Origin: Virgibacillus salexigens
GTDB taxonomy: Bacteria; Bacillota; Bacilli; Bacillales; Amphibacillaceae
DNA: 64,000 bases
Direction of reading: 5' to 3'
NCBI RefSeq assembly: GCF_014905415.1
Contig: NZ_BNEO01000005.1
Location: forward strand, 210,810-274,809
Position 1 is the stretch's first letter; the number at the start of each line of letters is the position of its first letter. The notes under the pieces are model-generated. The model saw only the letters and a list, made by a program, of their open reading frames with translations. It had not been told where the DNA came from and did no database searches. This document shows, one piece after another, positions 56,548 to 64,000 of the stretch. The translations under genes and the position numbers were made by a program.

Positions 56548-57310
56548 CGGAAGAGATGAGGTTTACCAATTAATTGAATCGTTACAACAAGATCCTACTA
56601 ATGAAGGTCTGCAGGAAAAAATTGTTCTCACCTATAAGGATCTCGTAGAATCTATTGCACGTAAGTACTCTAAGAATAGTAGTATACATGAGGATCTAGT
56701 TCAAGTAGGTATGATTGGGTTACTAGCTGCCGTTCGTAGGTATGATCCAGCTTTTGGTAAATCTTTTGAATCCTTTGCAATACCCACGATTATTGGAGAA
56801 ATTAAACGATTTATCCGCGATAAAACATGGAGTGTCCATGTACCAAGGAGAATTAAGGAGTTAGGACCAAAAATAAAAAAAGCAGTAGACACATTAACCA
56901 CTGAAACGCAAAAATCTCCATCAGTTAAAGAAATAGCGGATTATCTAGAGGTATCAGAAGAAGATGTTCTAGAGACAATGGAAATGGGCAAAAGCTATAA
57001 AGCATTATCTGTAGATAGAAAAATCGAAGCAGATTCTGATGGAAGTACGGTAGCTATTTTAGATTTAGTTGGTAAAGAAGAGGACGGTTATAATTCGATC
57101 GATCAAAAAATGTTACTGGAGAAAATTTTACCTATCTTATCTGAAAGAGAACAGCAAATTCTTCAGTATACCTATTTTGAAAATCGCAGTCAGAAAGAAA
57201 CTGGCGAACTATTAGGGATTTCACAAATGCATGTATCAAGACTACAGCGTCGTTCATTACGTAAATTAAGAGAAGCAATTCAGTCTGAGAGCTCAGAGGT
57301 CTTTGATTAA
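56519..57310 (+). CDS. sigB: General stress sigma factor SigB
   Basis: A 263-residue group III sigma factor. Region 2 has HEDLVQVGMIGLLAAVRRYDPAFG-type sequence (near residues 60-85) and FAIPTIIGEIKRFIRDKTW. Region 3 is SVHVPRRIKELGPKIK; region 4 is SQKETGELLGISQMHVSRLQ. It directs RNA polymerase to general stress promoters of the GTTTAA/GGGTAT type. ATG 56519 follows GAGGTGGG; the frame is open to 56498. It is coupled to rsbW by overlap. Confidence 0.96.
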   Translation: MTTKSQPHNSGRDEVYQLIESLQQDPTNEGLQEKIVLTYKDLVESIARKYSKNSSIHEDLVQVGMIGLLAAVRRYDPAFGKSFESFAIPTIIGEIKRFIRDKTWSVHVPRRIKELGPKIKKAVDTLTTETQKSPSVKEIADYLEVSEEDVLETMEMGKSYKALSVDRKIEADSDGSTVAILDLVGKEEDGYNSIDQKMLLEKILPILSEREQQILQYTYFENRSQKETGELLGISQMHVSRLQRRSLRKLREAIQSESSEVFD

Positions 57311-57312
57311 GA

Positions 57313-57903
57313 ATGCAACATGTACAAGTATCTGTCTTTCAACAAGCGAAAGAAGGAAATTACTACTGTGGCGATAGTTATTTTTATAAAGAGACAGATA
57401 AAGAATTTGTATGTGCTGTAGCCGACGGATTAGGCAGTGGTGAGTATGCAAAAGAGTCATCCCAAATAGTGATCGATATTATTAAACAGAATATGCACAC
57501 AAGTATAGAGGGCATCATAAAAGAGTGTAATAAACAATTACAAGGGAAGCGCGGCGTAGTAATCGGCATTTTGAAGATTGATTTTCAGTCCAATATGTAT
57601 TCATTTTCTTCCATTGGCAACATTGGTATTTTAACGGTTAATGATAAGCAAAAAAAGAAGAGAAATATACCTAATGCTGGGTACCTTGCAGGTTATCATC
57701 GTCCTTTTAAAATTATCCGTGAGAAATTGGAGGAAGATATGATGTTTATCATGTTTTCTGATGGAGTAACGGATAAGGATCTATCTCAACGATACATTAT
57801 GACAGAAGATGTGAATGAAATTACGCAAACCTTTGAATATGTAAGCGACTCTAGTCGAAAAGACGATACAACACTTATTGCAATGCATTTTAGGCAAAGC
57901 TGA
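57313..57903 (+). CDS. rsbX: PP2C phosphatase RsbX
   Basis: A 196-residue PPM phosphatase. It has NYYCGDSYFY, CAVADGLGSGEYAKESS (metal-binding Asp) and MFSDGVTDKDL near the C-terminus. It dephosphorylates RsbR and RsbS to reset the stressosome. The start lies two bases after sigB. A terminator that overlaps its stop codon ends the operon. Confidence 0.94.
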   Translation: MQHVQVSVFQQAKEGNYYCGDSYFYKETDKEFVCAVADGLGSGEYAKESSQIVIDIIKQNMHTSIEGIIKECNKQLQGKRGVVIGILKIDFQSNMYSFSSIGNIGILTVNDKQKKKRNIPNAGYLAGYHRPFKIIREKLEEDMMFIMFSDGVTDKDLSQRYIMTEDVNEITQTFEYVSDSSRKDDTTLIAMHFRQS

Positions 57904-57930
57904 CAATGAAAAGAGTCAGCTTTTTTTCTT
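57896..57930 (+). terminator. Terminator of the rsb-sigB operon
   Basis: AAAGCTGAC and GTCAGCTTT form a 9-bp stem around AATGAAAAGA and are followed by TTTTT. The stop codon of rsbX is in the 5' arm. Confidence 0.92.
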
Positions 57931-58041
57931 GTATCCTGTCAATGGAGAACGAATCTTCGTACAATTTGTAGCGTGAGGTTGTATTCAACTTCAGTTTTCG
58001 ATTTATGATAAAATAGATTTGGATGTAAAGGAGGAAAATGT

Positions 58042-60213
58042 GTGGCGAACGAACAGAATCAAGAATTAATCCAATGGGTGGCAAAAGAGACAGAAGTAAA
58101 CACTTCGATTGTAAATAAGGTTATTGGATTATTAGAAGAAGGTAATACGGTACCGTTTATTGCACGTTACCGCAAAGAGATAACGGGTGGTTTAGATGAA
58201 GTACAGATAAAATCTGTTCAAGATAAATGGAGTTATGCGGTTAATTTAGCTGAAAGAAAGCAAGAAGTATTGCGCAGTATTAAAGATCAAGGGAAATTGA
58301 CAGATGAACTGCAGCAGGAAATTATGCAAGCCATGCAGTTACAACGAGTGGAAGATCTTTATCGCCCTTATAAACAAAAAAGACGTACACGAGCGACAAT
58401 AGCTAAGGAAAAAGGTCTCGAACCATTAGCAGAATTGATTTGGCAGCAATCGATTACAGATATTCAAGAAGAAGCAGCTGTCTATATATCAGAAGAACAA
58501 GAATTACATACAATTGAAGATGTATTAGCAGGAGTAAACGATATTATGGCAGAATGGATTTCAGAGGAGCCAGCATATCGTGAATTTATGCGAGAAGAAA
58601 CGTTTAAACGTGGTATGATTGAATCCGAGGAAAAAGATGTAGAGAAAGACGAGAAACAAGTATATGAGATGTATTATGAATTTCATGAGGCGATACGTTC
58701 ACTTGTATCACACCGCATTTTAGCACTGAATCGTGGTGAAAAAGAGGGTATATTAAAAGTGTCTGTAAACCCACCAACGGAACGAATTATTGAGTATTTA
58801 CAAAGGAATGTTATTACAAAAGCAACATCTGAAGCGTTGACTCAAGTCTTAAAGCATGCAATTGAAGATAGTTATAAACGATTGATCCAACCGTCTATTG
58901 AGCGTGAAATTCGTAACAGTCTAACAGAAAGTGCAGAGCAACAAGCAATCGACGTTTTCTCTAAGAATTTGAAGAACCTATTACTCCAACCGCCTCTTAA
59001 AGGAAAAACTGTACTGGGTGTAGATCCAGCCTTTCGTACCGGTTGTAAACTAGCTGTGATCGATGAAACAGGTAAAGTGCATCAAATAGGTGTTATTTAT
59101 CCAACAGCACCCAGAAATGATGTTGCTGGAGCAGAAAAGACGGTGATGGAGCTCATAAAGACTTATAAGATTGAGTTGATTGCCATTGGCAATGGTACAG
59201 CTTCCCGAGAAACAGAACAATTTATCTCAAATGTTATCGGAAAAAACAAATTACAAGTGCCATATATTATCGTTAATGAAGCAGGAGCCAGTGTATATTC
59301 AGCTTCTAAACTAGCTCGAGAAGAATTTCCGGATTTACAAGTAGAAGAGAGAAGTGCGGTATCCATTGCTAGACGTGTTCAAGATCCATTAGCTGAGTTA
59401 GTTAAAATTGATCCAAAATCCATAGGAGTTGGTCAATATCAACATGATGTGAGTCAGAAGTCGTTAAATGAATCATTATCTTTTGTTGTTGAAACAGCAG
59501 TAAACCAGGTTGGTGTAAATGTAAATACTGCTTCCGCATCGTTATTACAATATGTCTCGGGGCTTAGCAAAGCCGTCGCAACGAATATTGTGAAACAGCG
59601 TGATGAAGAAGGGAAATATACGAATCGGAAACAATTAAAGAAAGTACCTCGCTTAGGTGCAAAAACGTATGAACAAGGCATTGGTTTTCTTAGAATTATT
59701 GATGGAGATAACCCGCTTGATCGTACTCCCATTCATCCAGAGAGTTATTCAAACACGGAAAACCTGTTAACAATGTTAAATTGCGATGTAAGCGATATTG
59801 GGTCAGATAAACTTCGTGAAGGGATTCATGCTATAGATCCTAAGCAAGTTTCTGAACAATTAGGGATTGGCGAACCGACATTGATTGATATTATACAAGC
59901 ATTAACGAAGCCAGAGCGTGATCCGCGTGATGATTTTCCACAACCTTTATTAAAGCAGAATGTGATAGCAATGGAAGATATTAAGCCAGGTATGGAAATG
60001 CAAGGAACTGTTCGAAATGTTGTTGATTTTGGTGTGTTTGTAGATATTGGAGTGAAACAAGATGGACTTGTTCATATTTCCAAAATGTCTCATTCATTTG
60101 TTAAGCATCCAATGGATATTGCTTCGGTTGGAGATGTAATTACAGTTTGGGTAGAGAATATAGATATTAATAAGGGAAGAATTGCTTTATCGATGATCGA
60201 AGGAGAAAAGTAA
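58042..60213 (+). CDS. tex: Tex-family RNA-binding protein (YdcI)
   Basis: A 723-residue protein. An N-terminal helical region, a YqgF-like RNase H fold (VLGVDPAFRTGCKLAVID near residue 325), helix-hairpin-helix repeats (YVSGLSKAVATNIV, LKKVPRLGAKTYEQ) and a C-terminal S1 domain (about 648-716, GTVRNVVDFGVFVDIGVKQDG) appear in the family order. Tex is a transcription-associated RNA-binding protein. GTG 58042 is eight bases after AAGGAGG; an ATG four bases earlier is out of frame. Position after rsbX matches Bacillus ydcI. Confidence 0.95.
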   Translation: MANEQNQELIQWVAKETEVNTSIVNKVIGLLEEGNTVPFIARYRKEITGGLDEVQIKSVQDKWSYAVNLAERKQEVLRSIKDQGKLTDELQQEIMQAMQLQRVEDLYRPYKQKRRTRATIAKEKGLEPLAELIWQQSITDIQEEAAVYISEEQELHTIEDVLAGVNDIMAEWISEEPAYREFMREETFKRGMIESEEKDVEKDEKQVYEMYYEFHEAIRSLVSHRILALNRGEKEGILKVSVNPPTERIIEYLQRNVITKATSEALTQVLKHAIEDSYKRLIQPSIEREIRNSLTESAEQQAIDVFSKNLKNLLLQPPLKGKTVLGVDPAFRTGCKLAVIDETGKVHQIGVIYPTAPRNDVAGAEKTVMELIKTYKIELIAIGNGTASRETEQFISNVIGKNKLQVPYIIVNEAGASVYSASKLAREEFPDLQVEERSAVSIARRVQDPLAELVKIDPKSIGVGQYQHDVSQKSLNESLSFVVETAVNQVGVNVNTASASLLQYVSGLSKAVATNIVKQRDEEGKYTNRKQLKKVPRLGAKTYEQGIGFLRIIDGDNPLDRTPIHPESYSNTENLLTMLNCDVSDIGSDKLREGIHAIDPKQVSEQLGIGEPTLIDIIQALTKPERDPRDDFPQPLLKQNVIAMEDIKPGMEMQGTVRNVVDFGVFVDIGVKQDGLVHISKMSHSFVKHPMDIASVGDVITVWVENIDINKGRIALSMIEGEK

Positions 60214-60214
60214 A

Positions 60215-60248
60215 GAAGCATGGCTCACAAAAGGGCCATGCTTCTTTC
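60215..60248. terminator. Bidirectional terminator between tex and katA
   Basis: GAAGCATGGC pairs with GCCATGCTTC around a CTCACAAAAGG loop, with TTTC following on the plus strand and A-rich flanks. It serves both converging genes. Confidence 0.9.
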
Positions 60249-60259
60249 ATTAGTGTTAC

Positions 60260-61723
60260 TTATTTTACGCCTTCTGGAACTTGTAAACCAAGACCTTGGG
60301 CTACACGTTCGCCCCATTCAGAATCTGCTTTGTAGATATGCTCAATTTGACGAAGTTTAATTTCATCTTTTGTAACTGGAGTCATATGATCAACAAAAGC
60401 TTGAACCAAACGTTCTTTTTCATCTGATGACATAAGACGGTAAAGGTCACCAGCTTGGGTATAGTGATCGTCACTGTCGTAAGCAACGCTATCAGCTTCT
60501 CCGTATACTTCAAATGGCTTAATTTTAGCATCGCTATCTTCTGTAGGACCGTTCACGCTGTTTGGCTCATAGTTTGGTTTGTTTCCACCATTACCATCTA
60601 CACTCATAAAGCCATCACGTTGATAATTATTTACTTCGTTCTTAGGACGGTTTACTGGAATGCTATGATGATTTGCACCTAGGCGGTAGCGGTGAGCATC
60701 AGAGTATCCGAATAAACGCCCTTGAAGCATTTTATCTGGAGATGCTTCAATTCCAGGTACGAATTGACCAGGTGAAAACGCAGCCTGTTCTACTTCTGCA
60801 AAGTAGTTTTCAGGGTTACGGTTCAATACCATGCGGCCAACTTCAATACGTGGATAGTCTTTTTTAGACCAGATCTTTGTTACATCGAATGGATCCCATT
60901 TGTATGTTTTAGCATCTTCATAAGGCATGATTTGTACATATAATCTCCATGCAGGGTAGTCGCCTTCTTCAATCGAATTAAATAAATCTTCTGTGTGATA
61001 ATCAGGATTTTCACCAGCAATTTTATCTGCTAGAGCAGGGTCTAGGTTTTTGATACCTTGTTCACTAATGAAATGGTATTTAACCCAAAATGCTTCTCCT
61101 TCTTCATTAACCCATTTAAACGTATGGCTTCCATATCCATTCATATGGCGTAAGGTGGCTGGAATACCACGGTCACTATGAAGATAGGTTACTTGGTGCA
61201 ATGATTCTGGAGATAGAGACCAGAAATCCCATACCATGTCTTTATCTTTCAAATGAGTTTGTGGATTACGTTTTTGTGTATGAATGAAATCAGGAAACTT
61301 AATTGCATCGCGTATGAAGAAGATTGGTGTATTATTACCAACTAAATCATAGTTTCCTTCCTCTGTATAAAATTTAACTGCGAAACCACGAGGGTCACGA
61401 ACAGTGTCTGCGGATCCAAGCTCACCTGCAACTGTAGAAAAACGGATAAACATATCCGTACGTTTACCTTTTTCACTGAGGAAATCAGCTTTCGTATATT
61501 TTGAGATTTCGTCATTTGTAACTTCGAAGTACCCAAATGCACCAGCACCTTTTGCGTGCACAACACGTTCAGGAATACGTTCTCTATTAAAATGAGCAAG
61601 CTTCTCTAGTAAATTAAAATCTTGTAGTAGTGTAGGTCCATTATGTCCAGCTGTAATTGAGTTTTGATTGTCACTTACTGGTGCACCAGCAGCAGTAGTC
61701 AAAGTATTTCTTTTATTACTCAA
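60260..61723 (-). CDS. katA: Monofunctional haem catalase
   Basis: A 487-residue clade 3-type catalase. The catalytic His56 is in [13 protein letters not shown], the active-site Asn in [14 protein letters not shown] near residue 130, and the haem-ligand Tyr in [14 protein letters not shown] near residue 335. It splits hydrogen peroxide in the cytoplasm. AGAGAGGAG precedes the ATG. A promoter-like TTGATT-TATAAT lies upstream at about 61772-61800 on the minus strand; it overlaps a TTATAAT word like half a PerR box, but no full box is present. In Bacillus no catalase occupies this position, so it is a local insertion. Confidence 0.95.
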   Translation of the reverse strand: MSNKRNTLTTAAGAPVSDNQNSITAGHNGPTLLQDFNLLEKLAHFNRERIPERVVHAKGAGAFGYFEVTNDEISKYTKADFLSEKGKRTDMFIRFSTVAGELGSADTVRDPRGFAVKFYTEEGNYDLVGNNTPIFFIRDAIKFPDFIHTQKRNPQTHLKDKDMVWDFWSLSPESLHQVTYLHSDRGIPATLRHMNGYGSHTFKWVNEEGEAFWVKYHFISEQGIKNLDPALADKIAGENPDYHTEDLFNSIEEGDYPAWRLYVQIMPYEDAKTYKWDPFDVTKIWSKKDYPRIEVGRMVLNRNPENYFAEVEQAAFSPGQFVPGIEASPDKMLQGRLFGYSDAHRYRLGANHHSIPVNRPKNEVNNYQRDGFMSVDGNGGNKPNYEPNSVNGPTEDSDAKIKPFEVYGEADSVAYDSDDHYTQAGDLYRLMSSDEKERLVQAFVDHMTPVTKDEIKLRQIEHIYKADSEWGERVAQGLGLQVPEGVK

Positions 61724-61934
61724 TGTAAATCTCCTCTCTTTTACTAAGTATTAATATATCTACACTTAATATTATAATATAATTCAAATAAAAATCAATG
61801 TTTAATTACAATAATTTTAAATAACGAACATAACATTTTTGACACATAATATAGGAAAGAATAAAAATATGCTGCAATAAAATCGATAGTATATTAAAAT
61901 ATTAGAATAGCTTATTGATAAGGAGAGAATTTTG

Positions 61935-62384
61935 ATGAGGCTTCCAGATGATAACGAGTTATTTGAATTAGTCGATAGGCTATCAATAGTACATTTCAAT
62001 AAACCTTTCTTACATAAGGTATCTTTTAATTCCCGATTACGAACGACAGGTGGCAGATATATTCCGGGTAGGAAGACCATTGAACTCAATCCTAAGTATG
62101 CGATGGAAAGGGATGAAACAGAATTTATTGGAATTATAAAGCATGAACTATGCCACTATCATCTTCATATAGAAGGAAAAGGATATAAACACGGAGATCG
62201 TGAATTCAAAGAACTTTTAAAAGCTACGGGCTCTCCTCGACATTGTAAACCATTGCCTTCTCAAATGAAGTATAATTATGAGTATCAATGCAGAAATTGT
62301 AATCAGACGTATAGACGAATGAGAAGAATAAATACATCTAAATACCGCTGCGGAAAATGTAAGGGGAGGATTATACTACAATAA
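61935..62384 (+). CDS. ydcK: SprT-like zinc metalloprotein (YdcK)
   Basis: A 149-residue SprT-family protein. The zinc-protease-like motif HELCHYHLH lies at about residues 75-83, and a C-terminal zinc ribbon has CRNC and CGKC pairs. The family is related to the Spartan DNA-protein crosslink protease but is uncharacterised in Bacillus. AAGGAGAG precedes ATG 61935. It is the last gene of the conserved block and lies before the tRNA cluster, as in Bacillus. Confidence 0.9.
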   Translation: MRLPDDNELFELVDRLSIVHFNKPFLHKVSFNSRLRTTGGRYIPGRKTIELNPKYAMERDETEFIGIIKHELCHYHLHIEGKGYKHGDREFKELLKATGSPRHCKPLPSQMKYNYEYQCRNCNQTYRRMRRINTSKYRCGKCKGRIILQ

Positions 62385-62503
62385 ATATAAAAAAATGGTG
62401 ATAAACCATTGACGAATGATGTCATCCGTGATAAATTAATTAAGCTGTCTCATACAGTGGATTCAACTTACATAGTTTTCGTTGAGAAAATCATAAAAAA
62501 ATG

Positions 62504-62532
62504 TTGACTTTTAGCTCAGAATGCTGTATTAT
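62504..62532 (+). promoter_or_regulatory. Sigma-A promoter of the tRNA cluster
   Basis: TTGACT (62504-62509) and TATTAT (62527-62532) are separated by 17 bases, 32 bases before the first tRNA. Confidence 0.85.
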
Positions 62533-62564
62533 ATTTCTCGTTGCAATTGTTATTGATCTTTTAT

Positions 62565-62639
62565 TCCACAGTAGCTCAGTGGTAGAGCTATCGGCTGTTA
62601 ACCGATCGGTCGTAGGTTCGAATCCTACCTGTGGAGCCA
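62565..62639 (+). tRNA. tRNA-Asn (GTT)
   Basis: A full cloverleaf with anticodon loop CTGTTAA and encoded CCA. First gene of the cluster. Confidence 0.97.
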
Positions 62640-62642
62640 TAT

Positions 62643-62733
62643 GGAGAAGTACTCAAGTGGCTGAAGAGGCGCCCCTGCTAAGGGTGTAGGCCGTGTAAGC
62701 GGCGCGAGGGTTCAAATCCCTCCTTCTCCGCCA
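62643..62733 (+). tRNA. tRNA-Ser (GCT)
   Basis: A long variable arm and anticodon GCT in CTGCTAA; CCA is encoded. Confidence 0.97.
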
Positions 62734-62742
62734 TTTTTTAAT

Positions 62743-62814
62743 GGCCCGTTGGTCAAGTGGTTAAGACACCGCCCTTTCACGGCGGTAACACGGGTTCGAA
62801 TCCCGTACGGGTCA
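62743..62814 (+). tRNA. tRNA-Glu (TTC)
   Basis: Anticodon loop CTTTCAC gives TTC. The acceptor ends GGGTC-A and is followed by TCA, so CCA is not encoded. Confidence 0.96.
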
Positions 62815-62835
62815 TCATCCTAATTGCATAGGTCG

Positions 62836-62912
62836 GGTCCGGTAGTTCAGTTGGTTAGAATGCCTGCCTGTCACGCAGGAGGTCGCGGGTTCGAGTCCCG
62901 TCCGGACCGCCA
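62836..62912 (+). tRNA. tRNA-Asp (GTC)
   Basis: Acceptor GGTCCGG/CCGGACC, anticodon GTC in CTGTCAC, and encoded CCA. Confidence 0.97.
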
Positions 62913-62917
62913 GATGT

Positions 62918-62992
62918 TGGGCTATAGCCAAGCGGTAAGGCATCGGGTTTTGATCCCGTGTACCCCAGGTTCGAATCCTGGTAGCCCAGCCA
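62918..62992 (+). tRNA. tRNA-Gln (TTG)
   Basis: Acceptor TGGGCTA/TAGCCCA, anticodon TTG in TTTTGAT, and encoded CCA. Confidence 0.97.
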
Positions 62993-63065
62993 TTTTTTCT
63001 TTTGAAACCATAAATAATTAACCGAACTAAACGAACTAGTATTAAGAAGTAAATTCATTTCATAT

Positions 63066-63138
63066 GAGCCATTAGCTCAGTTGGTAGAGCATCTGACTTT
63101 TAATCAGAGGGTCGGAGGTTCGAATCCTCCATGGCTCA
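63066..63138 (+). tRNA. tRNA-Lys (TTT)
   Basis: Acceptor GAGCCAT/ATGGCTC with anticodon loop CTTTTAA. The end is A followed by CTA, so CCA is not encoded. Confidence 0.97.
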
Positions 63139-63153
63139 CTATTATTCAATTAC

Positions 63154-63235
63154 GCGGGTGTGGCGGAATTGGCAGACGCGCTAGACTTAGGATCTAGTGT
63201 CTTCGGACGTGGGGGTTCGACTCCCTCCACCCGCA
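63154..63235 (+). tRNA. tRNA-Leu (TAG)
   Basis: A long variable arm (TGTCTTCGGACG) and anticodon TAG. The end is A followed by TCG, so CCA is not encoded. Confidence 0.96.
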
Positions 63236-63286
63236 TCGTAGAAGCTGTGTTAAATCACAGTCTTTTATTTCCTGTCATTTTACTTT

Positions 63287-63373
<87 letters not shown>

Positions 63374-63427
63374 AAAAGTTCTTGCATAAATTAATCGGAT
63401 ATGATAGATTTGAAAATGTTGTTTTAA

Positions 63428-63504
63428 GCGCCCGTAGCTCAATTGGATAGAGCGTTTGACTACGGATCAAGAGGTTAGGGGTTCGACTCCTCTCGGGCGC
63501 GCCA
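63428..63504 (+). tRNA. tRNA-Arg (ACG)
   Basis: Acceptor GCGCCCG/CGGGCGC, anticodon ACG in CTACGGA, and encoded CCA. Confidence 0.97.
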
Positions 63505-63510
63505 TGATTC

Positions 63511-63587
63511 CGGGAAGTAGCTCAGCTTGGTAGAGCACATGGTTTGGGACCATGGGGTCGCAGGTTCAAATCCTGTCTTCCCGACCA
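63511..63587 (+). tRNA. tRNA-Pro (TGG)
   Basis: Acceptor CGGGAAG/CTTCCCG, anticodon TGG in TTTGGGA, and encoded CCA. Confidence 0.97.
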
Positions 63588-63615
63588 TCGCAGAATTAAA
63601 TAGATTTCCATCTTT

Positions 63616-63689
63616 GCGGGTGTAGTTTAATGGTAAAACCTCAGCCTTCCAAGCTGATGACGAGGGTTCGATTCCCTTCACCCGCTCCA
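63616..63689 (+). tRNA. tRNA-Gly (TCC)
   Basis: Acceptor GCGGGTG/CACCCGC, anticodon TCC in CTTCCAA, and encoded CCA. Confidence 0.97.
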
Positions 63690-63698
63690 TGATTATAT

Positions 63699-63772
<74 letters not shown>

Positions 63773-63797
63773 TTTGCTTTTTGAAGCAAAAAAGGTA

Positions 63798-63826
63798 TTG
63801 ACTTTACCTTATTGAGATGATATATT
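63798..63826 (+). promoter_or_regulatory. rrn promoter P1
   Basis: TTGACT (63798-63803), 17 bases, then TATATT (63821-63826), upstream of the second rrn promoter. Confidence 0.8.
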
Positions 63827-63884
63827 AGTAAAGTCGCCAATTTGAGAAGCGAAACAGTTGATGATAAAAACTTGAAAAAAGTTA

Positions 63885-63913
63885 TTGACAAACGCTAATC
63901 AAACTGGTATAAT
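63885..63913 (+). promoter_or_regulatory. rrn promoter P2
   Basis: TTGACA (63885-63890), 17 bases, then TATAAT (63908-63913): a consensus sigma-A promoter. Confidence 0.92.
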
Positions 63914-64000
63914 AAAAGAGTTGCTGCAAAAAGCGACTAAGAAATATTTGCTCTTTGAAAACTGAACAAAACAACCAGTATGTCAAGAAAAACAGGTAAC
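63914..64000 (+). other. Start of the rRNA operon leader (16S gene lies beyond the window)
   Basis: TGCTCTTTGAAAACTGAAC at about 63949-63967 is the sequence typically found just before 16S rRNA in Bacillaceae and includes the boxA-like antitermination region. The mature 16S start is not reached. Confidence 0.85.

Noticed and set aside
61770..61800. PerR box upstream of katA
   Set aside because: Only one TTATAAT half is good; the second half does not match in any register, so no site is annotated.

Overview
This 64 kb window is chromosomal DNA of a low-GC, endospore-forming Bacillaceae, most like Oceanobacillus/Virgibacillus. The reasons are Bacillus-type gene content (complete rsbRSTUVWX-sigB, ndoAI/ndoA, aprX-, yteA-, yppG- and yfhE-like genes), strong AAGGAGG-type ribosome binding sites, frequent TTG/GTG starts, Rho-independent terminators after most operons, and a tRNA cluster running into an rrn leader. 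The genus is inferred from general resemblance, not from a database search.

Layout. 1-2.3 kb: a copA-type Cu(I) ATPase destroyed by about nine lesions, followed by an intact copZ. 2.5-9.4 kb: cold-shock protein, methyltransferase, YkwC-like dehydrogenase, ElaA acetyltransferase, a gene-poor stretch with a palindromic repeat, a chimeric UvrA-like/hydrolase remnant beside a WYL regulator, and a YteA-like protein. 9.5-15.1 kb: htrB divergent from cssRS (secretion stress), then typA. 15.5-20.6 kb: a lipoprotein sugar dehydrogenase, a YkgA-like hydrolase, an ABC-2 exporter and a small YfhE-like gene. 20.8-24.3 kb: ECF sigma factor, RskA-type anti-sigma factor, a two-repeat MPNTG cell-wall protein and a lipoprotein-type sortase, the most interesting accessory module. 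24.8-28.5 kb: a DUF368 (PopT-like) membrane protein, a thioredoxin-like protein, an AprX-like intracellular subtilase and a VOC protein. 28.5-40.6 kb: acetyltransferase, a YkoGH-like two-component system with two PepSY proteins, a 5'-nucleotidase family protein, lipid kinase, MarR regulator and various small enzymes.

40.9-62.4 kb follows the Bacillus subtilis order cshA-ydbS-ydbT-ydcA-acpS-ydcC-alr-ndoAI-ndoA-rsbRSTUVW-sigB-rsbX-tex-ydcK, with two local additions: a HAD phosphatase plus LacI regulator between ydbT and ydcA, and a catalase between tex and ydcK. A GTTTAA-N14-GGGTAA sigma-B promoter overlaps the rsbU stop codon. A 10-bp perfect hairpin sits in the unusual 102-nt rsbT-rsbU gap. 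62.5-63.8 kb holds twelve tRNA genes (Asn, Ser, Glu, Asp, Gln, Lys, Leu, Leu, Arg, Pro, Gly, Ile), and the window ends at tandem rrn promoters and the 16S leader.

Copies of a degenerate GC-rich intergenic repeat and of a terminator stem built on ATCCGAAC/GTTCGGAT lie between operons. There is no prophage, transposase, CRISPR array or conjugation gene. All functional calls rest on reading motifs and remembered families and gene order.
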